A stretch of DNA of 64,000 bases from Torulaspora globosa (GCF_014133895.1 NC_050728.1:1054001-1118000), one strand, 5' to 3'; positions 27,273-37,092 are shown, numbered from the stretch's first letter. Numbers and translations are program-made. Notes: generated by a model from the sequence alone, not told the origin.

Positions 27273-28187
27273 TCAAAAACCAGCATTTCTATAATCGGTG
27301 ATATCCATCTCAGCCATCGATTTGCCTGGCACCTTGGAAGATATCTTGGAGAACACGTTGATATCTGCCCTCGTGAAGCCTTTCGAAAAGACGCAACAGT
27401 CGTGACTGTGCCCGTTGCTGATCCGTCTCTTTCGACACGAGCTGCAGCATCTAAACAACACGATCTTATCAATATGCTTTATCAAGATAGGTGTCCTCCC
27501 TGCAGTGCTGTTTTGCTCGTCGTCGGCAGCGTCCTGCGCGGTCTCCTCCAGTATCGAGTCGGGCAAACCCAGTTTCTTGAACAACGTGTCTGAGTGGTCC
27601 AAAACCTCCTGTCTCGTGAACACATGATGCAATTCCCTTGCAAACAAGGGAATAATAGATTCATCTTGCAGCAGGATCTCGATCGACGCATCACATTTAA
27701 TTTTTTTCAACCGACAGCCATCACAACTGGGTCCAATCCGCTGTCTCTTGGCAGTGTTCAATGTGCTATTTTTCCTGTCCGAGCGACTCGAGGCGGGAGC
27801 AGCTGAAGCCGATGCTGGTGTTGATGACGAAGGAGAAGGGGACGTGCTCTTTACCGAGGACGCGCCAGAGGATGCGTTCTCTTGGAAGGCCACATAGCTC
27901 GGAGATGGCGAAATGGGCGCACTCACAGGTGCCGTCGGCGGAGGTGTCATCATGTGACTCAACGACGTCTTTTCGCTCGACAGTTTCAACCGCTTGGTAG
28001 CAACGTTTGCCAAGCTCTCAAGCGTACTAAACCTCTTTGACGAGCCCTCACTCATCGCTACGGGCGAACAAGTAGGAACGTCAAATGAAATTTTCTGATA
28101 TTGACGTTCATTCAAAAACCTAAGATCCGGCAACAATAGCGGTGGTAAAGTCTGATTTCTATTAATCACAGGAATACTGGTTGACAT
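27273..28187 (-). CDS. SUT1: Zinc-cluster regulator Sut1 (Sut1/Sut2 ancestor type)
   Basis: A protein of 304 residues (S. cerevisiae Sut1 299). It controls genes for sterol uptake, hypoxic growth, filamentation and mating. The N-terminus is low-complexity and Ser/Pro/Ala-rich. The zinc cluster is split: SCDGCRLKKIKCD gives Cys155, Cys158 and Cys165, then about 80 residues of insert precede CCSSCRKR (Cys247, Cys248, Cys251) and CC at 264-265. A long loop of this kind is a feature of Sut proteins and unlike the usual compact Zn2Cys6. It is convergent with YIP5 and divergent from RAD54, as in S. cerevisiae. SUT2 lies beside HAA1 there; one gene stands for both here. Confidence 0.92.
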   Translation of the reverse strand: MSTSIPVINRNQTLPPLLLPDLRFLNERQYQKISFDVPTCSPVAMSEGSSKRFSTLESLANVATKRLKLSSEKTSLSHMMTPPPTAPVSAPISPSPSYVAFQENASSGASSVKSTSPSPSSSTPASASAAPASSRSDRKNSTLNTAKRQRIGPSCDGCRLKKIKCDASIEILLQDESIIPLFARELHHVFTRQEVLDHSDTLFKKLGLPDSILEETAQDAADDEQNSTAGRTPILIKHIDKIVLFRCCSSCRKRRISNGHSHDCCVFSKGFTRADINVFSKISSKVPGKSMAEMDITDYRNAGF

Positions 28188-29156
28188 CTTCCGTTAGACA
28201 GCTTCCTGTTGCTTCGCCTCTCAAAGAAAAATTGCAATTCAAATACCTGCAAAGACCCGTCTTTCATTTATATAGAACATAAATGTCCGTGTCCAGTGTC
28301 GATAGCTCTCTCTGCCTCTTTCTCTACAGAAGACAGAAACATAGTGTGAGGAAGTCACTGAATGCAGAACGCGTGTATGAGCAGAACAACTGAACACGCA
28401 CAGCACAGCCAGACAGATACGGACATACACTTACACTCAATCAAAAATTCCGATCTTCTCCTGCCATTGAAGCGTCAACGACGACACTGGGCCTTCTTGA
28501 CTATTTTTCCGCAGCTTCTCTTTTCGGCGTTTTACCCCTCCTCCTTTTCCGATTGGGACATATAGCTTCTCGCTTAGATAAACCCGTGAAGTTACCCCTC
28601 CTCTATCTTTCTGTGTAGACTCCCTTTTCGGAGACTATGTTCTCTATTTCCTCGAGAATCCAACAATCGGATAAACGTGGGTACCTGCTACAGGTCCGTA
28701 CGACAAGGAGTTTTTCCGCGATGTCCGGCAAGAAGGGGCTCTCATTACCTCAGCAAAGACGGATATTAGATCGGGTGGCGGGCGGGTATTAAGCGGATGC
28801 CGGAGCCAGCGGCGGCTGTGGTGAAACAAGCGAAGCCTCCGAAGAAAAAGAAACGTATGAGGAGATGCTCCGTCGTCTCGGAACGAGGCGTGACGTTCCA
28901 CGCGAGAGTTCAGATTAGCGTGCAGAATGTAGAGCTTGGGACTGCCTTCAGGAGAAAAAGAAAAAGGATAACTAGTTCGCGGAACTCCGGCCGGAGCGGT
29001 GGCGGTCGGCTGCCGTTGACGGTGAGGGAAATTCAGATAAGACTCGGCCGGGTAAAGCGCGGGCATTACGTGTTTTTGTGTACAATTGCCACAAAGACGC
29101 GTAAATAAGAGATCAACTGGAGCATTACTGTATAGAGAGGCCCTAGTTGATCGTCC
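28188..29156. promoter_or_regulatory. Long SUT1-RAD54 divergent promoter with MluI box and Reb1-type site
   Basis: A 969-bp gap with no convincing gene. An exact MCB box ACGCGT at 29097-29102 lies 55 bp before the RAD54 ATG; such boxes give G1/S expression through MBF and are known for RAD54. CGGGTAA at 29049-29055 is a Reb1-type site. Two ACCCCTCC stretches (near 28535 and 28595) are STRE-like and could serve SUT1. A 103-codon Lys/Arg-rich frame at 28797-29108 is discussed among the findings. Confidence 0.5.
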
Positions 29157-31757
29157 ATGGCTAAACGTAAGTTACCGGATAGGCCTCCAAATGGGATAGG
29201 AGCGGGTCAGAGGCCGAGGCTGGTTCCCAGAGCTTTGAATGTTCAAGGCTCGCTGGCTACTTTGACCAAGCCGTTCAAGGTTCCTTACAAGGTGGACAAG
29301 AGGAGAAATGAACAGGATGTTGGCGGTGGCGGCGGTAGATCGTTGCGTCGGAGATCGCAGACGGTGTCGTATGCTGGTTTGGACGTGGCGACGGAAGTTG
29401 AGATGGAAGGGCCAGATGGGCTGCCGCCCATCTCGTCGGTGGTTCGTAAGGACGCTCTGAGTAGTAGAAGGCTGGCAGAAGATCCCGTGAGGCTTTCCCA
29501 GATAGAGTCGGTGCTGAAAAGGTCGTTTACAGTGCCGATACGGGGTTATATACAGAGGCATAGTTTGCCGCTGACGCTTGGGACGAAGAAAAAGATAGCC
29601 TTGGAGCCGAGACCGTTGCATGACCCGACTGATGAATTCGCCATTGTGCTTTATGACCCGTCTGTGGACGGGGACATGGTTATCCAGGATACCAATGACG
29701 TGCCATTGCAAGAAGTGAGCCAGAACACGCAGGCGGAGCAAGGTGCGGAGCACAAGAAAGGGTTACACCCAAGATTTCTATCTAACGGGTTGAAGAATAA
29801 GTCTCTGAAAGAGCTGCTCGGGGAAGATGATGATCTTGGTACGAAAGCTAAGAAATTCCCCAACATCCCCGTGGTGATAGATCCAAAGTTGGCAAAGATC
29901 CTAAGACCGCATCAAGTGGAGGGAGTGAGGTTCTTGTACCGTTGTGTGACAGGGCTTGTTATGAAGGATTTCTTGGATAAGCAGACGGTTGAAAATGGTT
30001 CCAATTCCGCCGCAGAGGTTAATGAAGAACTCGTTATCAATAGAGGTGCGTATGGTTGCATTATGGCCGATGAAATGGGCCTGGGCAAGACGTTGCAGTG
30101 TATCGCGTTGATGTGGACCCTGTTGAGACAAGGCCCCCAGGGTAAAAGATTGATCGACAAATGCATCATTGTTTGTCCATCCTCGTTGGTCAATAATTGG
30201 GCGAATGAATTGGTCAAATGGCTAGGTCCAAACACTTTATCGCCTCTGGCGATCGATGGTAAGAAGACGAATAGTGTTTCGGAATCCGTACGATCATGGG
30301 CACAAGCTCAAGGTAGGAATATCGTGAAACCAGTACTGATTATCTCCTATGAAACGTTAAGGCGGAACGTTGAAGCATTACGAAATACCAAGGTCGGATT
30401 GATGTTAGCGGATGAAGGTCACAGATTGAAAAACGCTGACTCGTTGACTTTCACTTCATTGGATAGTATTGATTGCCCCAGAAGGGTCATCTTGTCTGGT
30501 ACACCTATTCAGAACGATCTCTCTGAATATTTTGCATTATTAAATTTCTCAAATCCTGGGCTCCTGGGGACAAGATCCGATTTCAGGAAGAATTACGAGA
30601 ATCCAATCTTACTAAGTCGTGATGCTGACGCAACTGATGATCAAATTAAAAAAGGTGAAGAGCAATTACAGAAATTATCCTACGTGGTATCGAAATTTAT
30701 CATAAGGCGCACTAATGATATCCTTTCCAAATACTTACCGTGCAAATATGAACACGTTATCTTTGTTAATTTACGACCTTTTCAAAGAGAACTCTATGAG
30801 AAATTGGTCAAATCTAGAGAAATCACTAAGATGGTCAAAGGGAATAATACAGGATCTCAACCTCTTAAAGCTATTGGTCTGCTTAAGAAACTATGCAATC
30901 ACCCGGACCTGCTTGATTTTAATGAAGACCTAGAGAACTTTAATGACCTCCAGATTCCTGATGATTACGAGATCCCCTCGAAGGTAAATACAAGAAAAGC
31001 TGTTCAAACAAAGTTCTCCGGAAAGTTCGCCATCTTGGAGAGGTTTTTAGCCACGATAAAGTCCCAATCCGATGACAAGATTGTTCTCATTTCAAACTAT
31101 ACCCAAACTCTAGATTTGATCGAAAGGCTTTGTAGATATAAGCATTATGCTTCATTGAGACTTGATGGCACGATGACCATCAATAAGAGGCAAAAACTAG
31201 TGGACAGGTTTAATGATCCTGAAGGACAGGAATTTATTTTCTTATTGAGTTCAAAAGCGGGTGGCTGTGGTATTAACTTGATTGGTGCCAACCGTTTAAT
31301 ACTAATGGATCCCGATTGGAACCCTGCAGCTGATCAACAAGCACTGGCTCGTGTTTGGAGGGATGGCCAGAAAAAGGACTGTTTCATTTATAGATTTATC
31401 TCTACTGGGACCATTGAAGAGAAGATTTACCAGAGGCAATCCATGAAGATGAGTCTGAGTTCTTGCGTGGTGGACGCCAAAGAAGATGTCGAGAGACTGT
31501 TCTCAACAGACAATTTACGGATGCTATTCAAATTCAATGGTGAAACTATCTGCGAAACACACGAAACGTATCATTGTAAAAGATGTGATTCGAAATCCGG
31601 AAAGCAGAAGATAAAGAGTCCCGCTATGTTGTACGGTGATGCGACCACTTGGAATCACCTTAATCACGATGCTTTGCAGAAAACTAACGATCATTTGCTG
31701 CGAAATGAGTTCAATAGTCCAGACATCAGTTATGTTTTCCAGTACATCTCTCATTAA
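29157..31757 (+). CDS. RAD54: Rad54 DNA-dependent ATPase of homologous recombination
   Basis: A protein of 866 residues (S. cerevisiae Rad54 898). This Swi2/Snf2 motor works with Rad51 to find homology, remodel chromatin and remove Rad51 from heteroduplex DNA. The N-terminal ~200 residues are basic and contact Rad51. Helicase motif I is DEMGLGKT at 305-312 (Lys311 in the ATP site). Motif II is DEGH (LADEGHRLKN), followed by SGTPIQNDL (motif III) and the second lobe with LSSKAGGCGINLIGA and QALARVWRDGQK (motif VI). A C-terminal zinc-binding cluster (CETHETYHCKRC) is present. The gene order with YIP5, SUT1 and YRB30 is conserved. The first ATG is used. Confidence 0.98.
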   Translation: MAKRKLPDRPPNGIGAGQRPRLVPRALNVQGSLATLTKPFKVPYKVDKRRNEQDVGGGGGRSLRRRSQTVSYAGLDVATEVEMEGPDGLPPISSVVRKDALSSRRLAEDPVRLSQIESVLKRSFTVPIRGYIQRHSLPLTLGTKKKIALEPRPLHDPTDEFAIVLYDPSVDGDMVIQDTNDVPLQEVSQNTQAEQGAEHKKGLHPRFLSNGLKNKSLKELLGEDDDLGTKAKKFPNIPVVIDPKLAKILRPHQVEGVRFLYRCVTGLVMKDFLDKQTVENGSNSAAEVNEELVINRGAYGCIMADEMGLGKTLQCIALMWTLLRQGPQGKRLIDKCIIVCPSSLVNNWANELVKWLGPNTLSPLAIDGKKTNSVSESVRSWAQAQGRNIVKPVLIISYETLRRNVEALRNTKVGLMLADEGHRLKNADSLTFTSLDSIDCPRRVILSGTPIQNDLSEYFALLNFSNPGLLGTRSDFRKNYENPILLSRDADATDDQIKKGEEQLQKLSYVVSKFIIRRTNDILSKYLPCKYEHVIFVNLRPFQRELYEKLVKSREITKMVKGNNTGSQPLKAIGLLKKLCNHPDLLDFNEDLENFNDLQIPDDYEIPSKVNTRKAVQTKFSGKFAILERFLATIKSQSDDKIVLISNYTQTLDLIERLCRYKHYASLRLDGTMTINKRQKLVDRFNDPEGQEFIFLLSSKAGGCGINLIGANRLILMDPDWNPAADQQALARVWRDGQKKDCFIYRFISTGTIEEKIYQRQSMKMSLSSCVVDAKEDVERLFSTDNLRMLFKFNGETICETHETYHCKRCDSKSGKQKIKSPAMLYGDATTWNHLNHDALQKTNDHLLRNEFNSPDISYVFQYISH

Positions 31758-31914
31758 GTCATTCATCCTCCATTCCACCGTCCTTCTGCATTACTGTTTA
31801 CCTTGTAGAATGTTATTACGTATTAGGTTCTTGAAAAACGGATCTTGAACCTTTTTAGCAGCGTCCGAAGGAAATGGTAGTTCTTCTCGAGCATCACCAC
31901 AATCAAGCCCAGCA

Positions 31915-33192
31915 ATGGATGACATTCTCGCTAAGGCAGGTTCACAAGCTGTTACATTTGCGATCAAATCAGGTATTTCGATTGCCTCTACTTATGCCTT
32001 GAGAACTATCACCAAATTCGTGATACAGATTCCAAAGAGCGATGCGAGGAGAATTGAGCAACAGAAAGCTAAATTAGAGAATAGAATCGCTATTGTCACC
32101 TCAGCTATTGATTTGATAAAGCTGGTTGCTGCTAGAGGCAATACGAATTTGGAAAGTACGCTTAGGTTAACCAAGGATCTCAAGAATGAGCTGGATTCAT
32201 TTGATGAGCGCATGAGAGAGCTGATTACAAAAGTTGAGGAATCCAGAAGTGCCAAGTCTCAAAAAGAGGCAATTGATTCGGTTGAACTATACATCAATGA
32301 TCTCCTACAGCGCATCGAAGAGGTGACACCCTTTATCAATCTTTCCTTGACGACTTCAGGTGCAAACTTAAACTCCTCATTACCGCAACAAGTTTCTCCC
32401 GGATTACTACTTAAGGCATCTAATTACATCAATTCGAGTAATGGGAAGCCTGCGGGCCAGGTAGGTCCTGCATTTGAGATTAGCTTGTACTCGGTTTTTT
32501 ATCACCTTGATAAGGCAAACAGCAGTTCTAATGTTAGAGTAGACTGGAAAGAAGACATGAAAAAAGCATTTGTTAGAGTTGTACGAATCGAGTCAAGCGA
32601 GAGTTCTTACAACTACCAGTTGCTAATCGAACAGTCGTTTGATGACGGACGATATCATAACTTCGAAGAGGAAAAGCTCCAAAAATTGACTGTGAACCTC
32701 CGAAGCATAGTTAAACTCTTCTTTAGCGTATCTGGAAATCTTCTGAAGCTAGCCGAACAGGAAAATCCTGTGCTGGTCCTCAAGGTGGACAAGAATATTG
32801 CCGGCGAGCATCCTGAGACTTCTATGGAGGATATCGCATGGTATGCGTTCGGCCAATACGATGGAGTGGAAGATGAGGAAGAGGAAGAGGAAGCTGAAGA
32901 AGGGGAAGAAGAGGGGGAGGGTCCAGACGAATACAAAGATAGAGAGAAACAAGAAGAGAAAGAGCTTACGGAAAAGCAAAAAGATGGATCAGGCACATCT
33001 TCATCGATAGCCTTGCTGGAGTACATTATCCGACTGGCTTCTTTACAAGAAAGTGATAACCAGAGTATACTGGAAGTCAGCGATGAGAGACTCTCTGTGT
33101 ACTTGAATGACGAGAATCCGAACTCCATAAGAGAAAAGAAGGCGAATGTGGATCAAGTGACTCATGGCTTGAGTAAAGTTACATTAGATTGA
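31915..33192 (+). CDS. YRB30: Ran-binding protein Yrb30
   Basis: A protein of 425 residues (S. cerevisiae Yrb30 439). Yrb30 binds Ran-GTP (Gsp1) and blocks GAP-stimulated hydrolysis; it is a fungal-specific nucleocytoplasmic shuttling protein. The N-terminal half is helical with coiled-coil character (about 40-140). A mixed region at about 170-300 is followed by an extreme acidic run (about 318-350, almost only Glu with Asp and Gly) and a charged linker. I see no classical Ran-binding-domain motif, as expected for this family. It follows RAD54 in tandem as YGL164C follows YGL163C. Support comes from position and overall composition. Confidence 0.85.
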   Translation: MDDILAKAGSQAVTFAIKSGISIASTYALRTITKFVIQIPKSDARRIEQQKAKLENRIAIVTSAIDLIKLVAARGNTNLESTLRLTKDLKNELDSFDERMRELITKVEESRSAKSQKEAIDSVELYINDLLQRIEEVTPFINLSLTTSGANLNSSLPQQVSPGLLLKASNYINSSNGKPAGQVGPAFEISLYSVFYHLDKANSSSNVRVDWKEDMKKAFVRVVRIESSESSYNYQLLIEQSFDDGRYHNFEEEKLQKLTVNLRSIVKLFFSVSGNLLKLAEQENPVLVLKVDKNIAGEHPETSMEDIAWYAFGQYDGVEDEEEEEEAEEGEEEGEGPDEYKDREKQEEKELTEKQKDGSGTSSSIALLEYIIRLASLQESDNQSILEVSDERLSVYLNDENPNSIREKKANVDQVTHGLSKVTLD

Positions 33193-33361
33193 TATCCTAT
33201 GTCTAGACTTTGTCGTGCCATGCTGATCATAAGTACATGTATGATTGTCATAATAATTGTGTTCTAAATAATCTTCCACTCAAAGAAAGATGTGTGTATC
33301 TATCTAAACTCATAATGTAACCCCCAAGCTTTGAAGCAAATTTGTCTTTCTGCATCTTATA

Positions 33362-35278
33362 TCACAATATAGACATGAAATTGTCCAAATCAGCAAAGCT
33401 CTTTTCAGTGAGTAATTGGCTAGGTGAAGAAGAGGTCTGATTACTTCCGATTCGTGGACTGTCTTGGATTTCCGTTTTCGCCGATGGATTAGCATATGAC
33501 ATAAAGTTTTCCTGAAACAATGGCCTACCGTTCTCCTTATCGAGCGTTCGATTATCGATCATACCACCAATGCTAGCACCATCAAAACCCATAAGCTTGT
33601 CAATATCTAAATTCATTCCCGTGGAACTTCGTAGATCCTGAGGGCTTTGTCGTTGAGGCTGCTGCAGTCGCTGGAAACCCTGTGGATTCTGTGATGATGA
33701 TTTATCCTGCGGTTCAGTGCTTCGCGGGAATTTCATCCTATCTGGAAGATATTTCGATAATGCTGCGTCTGTTAACCCAGTCATCAACCCGTTTTCATTC
33801 AGAGACCCCGTTGGTGACTGTAACGAGTTTGTGCTAACGTTGTCATCCACACTCGAGACCATTGACGGGTTGATTGTGATTGGAGCGGGTCTCACATTAT
33901 AGGATTGAGAAGCTCCGTTTGTGGGAGGGTACCTGTGATTTCGATGCAGACTGGACGACCTTTGCTTCGATTTTCGAGACTCTATAGAAGGCCTGCTATG
34001 CTGCTGCTGTTGATGATTAGGCACTCTTTCAGGAATATCCATGAAGCTTGGCGTTAGGGACAGAACTTCCACGCTACGCACACTTTCGTTGTCCAAACTG
34101 GTTTCCGGCGCATCCCACTGCTTAGTATTAGAATTGTTCATATTATTAGTATTACTGGCCGGTTCAGCGTTGGCATTATCACTGACATTGCTATAATGAT
34201 GGGTGCCACTCTGAGGCGAATGCACGCTGTATCGCTTCCCCAACCCCAGAGGCGCGCTATTGTTTCTATCGTAAGAAAACGGTATATTGGACGAGTCCAG
34301 GAACATGTCCAAAAGGCCATTATTGGTATCGTTGCGAGTTCCGTTGATGTCATGCGACTGCAGAAATGAATTAGCATTAGAATTAGCGTACGTCGCAGAT
34401 GCACTGACATTCCGATTGCCGGCTGGGTTTTCGAACGACCAATCGTCGATCAGCGAGCTCGTATCGTTTATCTTGCCAATACCGTTGATATCCGACGGGA
34501 TGTACTCTTCCAACGGTACCGTAACTTCTCCGACCCTTGTCCTTGTCATTGGTGTGACTCTTTTTGTATTGTTGAGCGGATCCAATCCAACGCTAACCGC
34601 ATCGGAAAGATTAGCACGCGAGTCCGATCTCACTGAGGAGCAGATAGAGCTGTTGTCCCAATGGCCATTGCCATTAGTGTTGGTCCCCGTGACAAAATTC
34701 CCCAAAGTTGGGCTCTGTGGTAATGCGAATTTATGATCCAATGACTGCGTAGAGTGGAATGAAGAGATCGACGCCAACGACGGGACATGATGGTAATCCT
34801 TGGAGATCTTCCCACTCACATCGGACTCCACGTAGCTATTATCATTGAACGTCTCCATCGACACAGGCGACGCCACGTGACCCTGGCCAACCATAACGTT
34901 ACTATTACTGTTCGACCGTCGAACACCCTCATGATTGACTGACACCTTCCTGGACCTTCGTCTTGTGGAGTGGCATTTGCACGGCTCCTGCTTATCACAT
35001 CTGCAATCGTGGAGCCTCTTCTCCTCCTTCGCCTTAGCCCTAGCTTCCTCCTTGGCCTTCTGAGCCAACCTCTTCTTTTCCAGGCGCCCACACGTACAAA
35101 CTCCGGTCGGGTTAGCCTTCTTGTTCTTTCTAAGTTCTTTACAATGATCACACGTAGTCGATGGTCTCCCCTTGGGCTTTATCATCATCAATGGTTGGTC
35201 GGTATGATTGCACGTCGTCACCCTGTGACCTCTTATACACCTTTCGCAGGCATATTTGACGTTGTTGATCAAGACCAT
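33362..35278 (-). CDS. HAA1: Copper-fist transcription activator, Haa1 type
   Basis: A protein of 638 residues. The first 40 residues are a copper-fist DNA-binding domain (CERCIRGHRVTTCNHTDQP with Cys11, Cys14, Cys23, His25, then KGRP at 36-39 for the minor groove). A Cys-rich basic segment (about 45-105: CDHC, CTC, CRCDKQEPCKC) follows. The rest is long, Ser/Asn/Gln-rich and probably disordered activation sequence. In S. cerevisiae the ancestral gene gave rise to CUP2/ACE1 (225 residues, copper to metallothionein) and HAA1 (694 residues, weak-acid stress). Length and the near identity of the first 80 residues favour Haa1. Its place next to YRB30 is where CUP2 sits in S. cerevisiae, so this is the unduplicated gene. 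Confidence 0.92.
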   Translation of the reverse strand: MVLINNVKYACERCIRGHRVTTCNHTDQPLMMIKPKGRPSTTCDHCKELRKNKKANPTGVCTCGRLEKKRLAQKAKEEARAKAKEEKRLHDCRCDKQEPCKCHSTRRRSRKVSVNHEGVRRSNSNSNVMVGQGHVASPVSMETFNDNSYVESDVSGKISKDYHHVPSLASISSFHSTQSLDHKFALPQSPTLGNFVTGTNTNGNGHWDNSSICSSVRSDSRANLSDAVSVGLDPLNNTKRVTPMTRTRVGEVTVPLEEYIPSDINGIGKINDTSSLIDDWSFENPAGNRNVSASATYANSNANSFLQSHDINGTRNDTNNGLLDMFLDSSNIPFSYDRNNSAPLGLGKRYSVHSPQSGTHHYSNVSDNANAEPASNTNNMNNSNTKQWDAPETSLDNESVRSVEVLSLTPSFMDIPERVPNHQQQQHSRPSIESRKSKQRSSSLHRNHRYPPTNGASQSYNVRPAPITINPSMVSSVDDNVSTNSLQSPTGSLNENGLMTGLTDAALSKYLPDRMKFPRSTEPQDKSSSQNPQGFQRLQQPQRQSPQDLRSSTGMNLDIDKLMGFDGASIGGMIDNRTLDKENGRPLFQENFMSYANPSAKTEIQDSPRIGSNQTSSSPSQLLTEKSFADLDNFMSIL

Positions 35279-35796
35279 TGACCAATTGACTCACGAGTCC
35301 AAATCTGCCTGAGATGTATCTACCAAACTGTTTCTAAGCTCCCTGTTGGCAACTACCTGAGCCTTCCAAAGAGATTGAGAGCACACACTGGGAGGAAAAA
35401 GAAAAAAATTTCACACAGCTTATTATAACGATGAAATAGTATGGGGGACCGTTATCAAACGTGAAAGCAGCCAGTTAATCAGGCAAGCACTTGGTTCAGT
35501 CAGCCAGCTCAGCTCTCTTTTCGGTGGGAAATGAGAATTGTCGTACCACGGTGTATATGGTTTCTATCACAAGGTACTGGGAAACCTCGCCAAAGACGGC
35601 TGTACCGAGAAATTAGGTAACGTCTTTGAACGATTAGCTCAGTAATTGGATGTATTAAAGTAACAGTGCCTGAGGTTGGTAGCAAGCACAGGTTGCCCAC
35701 CGACCGTTTTCGTTGATGAATAATATGATGGGTGTCGGCTGTTAGGCCGGGGTTCCAGATAAGAGCCGTGGTTGCGGCTGAACGGGTTAAAAAGGT
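35279..35796. other. HAA1 upstream region
   Basis: A 518-bp gap between HAA1 and tRNA-Gly. An A-rich tract sits at 35396-35410 and a TTATTATAA element near 35422. Open frames here are not gene-like. No certain LTR was found, although tRNA flanks often carry them. Confidence 0.45.
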
Positions 35797-35867
35797 TGCG
35801 CAAGCCCGGAATCGAACCGGGGGCCCAACGATGGCAACGTTGGATTTTACCACTAAACCACTTGCGC
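35797..35867 (-). tRNA. tG(GCC): tRNA-Gly(GCC), second copy
   Basis: The reverse complement is identical over 71 nt to the tRNA at 25926-25996: same acceptor stem, GCC anticodon, A and B boxes. On the minus strand CCTTTTTAACC follows as a T-rich terminator. The flanking sequences of the two copies are unrelated, so only the tRNA itself is repeated. Confidence 0.98.
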
Positions 35868-35976
35868 TACTGAGGTTGTGAGATTTGAGAGTTAAATAAC
35901 TATATACAGGCTTGGCTGCAGGCTCGGTATCTGAGGAACCATTGTCTATATCTTGATATATACTTGAGATTTCTGT

Positions 35977-36993
35977 CTAAAAGTAATCGCTGATGATGTC
36001 TTCGGCGATATCCCACAACTTCAGATCCGAGCCGTTGCGCATGCCGGCCTTGATGTCTGCCCTGGGCTCTCCTATCTGGCCGAATGGTATGGTGTAGGCA
36101 CCCTGATCTTTTCTAGTGAGATCTGGAGAGAGCGCAGAGTAGAGCTCTGTATAGGCCCCATAGACCCCGCCGTACGTTAGCAGGGGCATCAGCTTGTTGG
36201 CAAGGAAACCCCAGTCTCTTACCAATTGCGTATACAATACACCAGGGAAGCACGATACCGAGACGCATGATATTTCGTCCACTGCTTTTTGGTTCTTGAC
36301 GGCCCAAGCGTTCGCTTGCAGAACGTTCGCGGCCTTCGATTGGCCGTAGAGGGTTTGGTGGTGCGGTCTCCTGTTGACTGGTACGTCTCTAAAGGTTGGA
36401 TTGTCCCAATTGATACCGTACTCCTTGAAGCCGTAGAGGTGAGCGGCAGAACTGACCCAGACTATCCTCTTGATAGCGGCGTCTTTTTTTAGGAAGAGAG
36501 GGTCTAGAAAGTGCTGCAACAGTTGCGGGCCTAGCACGTTGACCGAGAACATGGCCTCGAAGCCTTGCTTCGAGGTCCCGTTGCTGTTTGGTGCCATCAA
36601 TCCCGCATTGTGAATGATGATGCCGAGGGGCCTGTCACCCAAGACCGCTTTGATCTTCTCAGCAGCTGGCTTAACGGTGCTCAGATCTAGAAAGTCACAT
36701 CCGCTAATAACCTCGATAGAGCCACCGGAGCCGTTCACTTCGCTCAAGATCTTTTCGCGGGCCTCCTTTCCCTTCAACTCGCTTCTAACTACGGCAATCA
36801 CGTCGCAATTCTTTCCGTAGAGCAACTTAGCAACCTCGTATCCGATTCCCGTGTTTGCGCCTGTCACAATGGCTGAGATACCGGACAGATCTGGGTATTG
36901 GTCGGGCAAGAATGTAGGCTTCTTGGGCCAAATGCCCTGCCAGAGGCCAGATAGCACAGATAGCTTTGCAAATGGAGGTGCCGGTTCAGTCAT
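35977..36993 (-). CDS. Short-chain dehydrogenase/reductase, retinol-dehydrogenase-like
   Basis: A protein of 338 residues from the first ATG (MTEPAPPFAKL); the open frame reaches 20 codons further but only with a TTG. The Rossmann cofactor motif TGANTGIG is at 44-51, HNAG at 128-131, catalytic Ser near 181-182 (WVSSAAH), and the active pair Tyr216 and Lys220 in YGQSK. This is the classical extended SDR architecture, probably NADP(H)-linked because basic residues (RSELKGKEAR) follow beta-2. Substrate unknown; yeast relatives are lipid-droplet or poorly defined oxidoreductases. No S. cerevisiae gene in the matching position is known to me. It lies between the tRNA and RQC2 at a gene-order break. 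Confidence 0.85.
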   Translation of the reverse strand: MTEPAPPFAKLSVLSGLWQGIWPKKPTFLPDQYPDLSGISAIVTGANTGIGYEVAKLLYGKNCDVIAVVRSELKGKEAREKILSEVNGSGGSIEVISGCDFLDLSTVKPAAEKIKAVLGDRPLGIIIHNAGLMAPNSNGTSKQGFEAMFSVNVLGPQLLQHFLDPLFLKKDAAIKRIVWVSSAAHLYGFKEYGINWDNPTFRDVPVNRRPHHQTLYGQSKAANVLQANAWAVKNQKAVDEISCVSVSCFPGVLYTQLVRDWGFLANKLMPLLTYGGVYGAYTELYSALSPDLTRKDQGAYTIPFGQIGEPRADIKAGMRNGSDLKLWDIAEDIISDYF

Positions 36994-37092
36994 TACTCTG
37001 CTCTGACCTGATCCGAACCAAGCAAGGCAGGGCCAAGAAACTATTACCTTCAACAGTGCATCTGAGCTTTTATTAATTCCACGAGAGAAAAA

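Noticed and set aside
32655..33128. Long Ser-rich antisense frame in YRB30
   Set aside because: It is the mirror of the acidic Glu run (GAG/GAA read backwards gives Ser/Leu/Phe), a common artefact.
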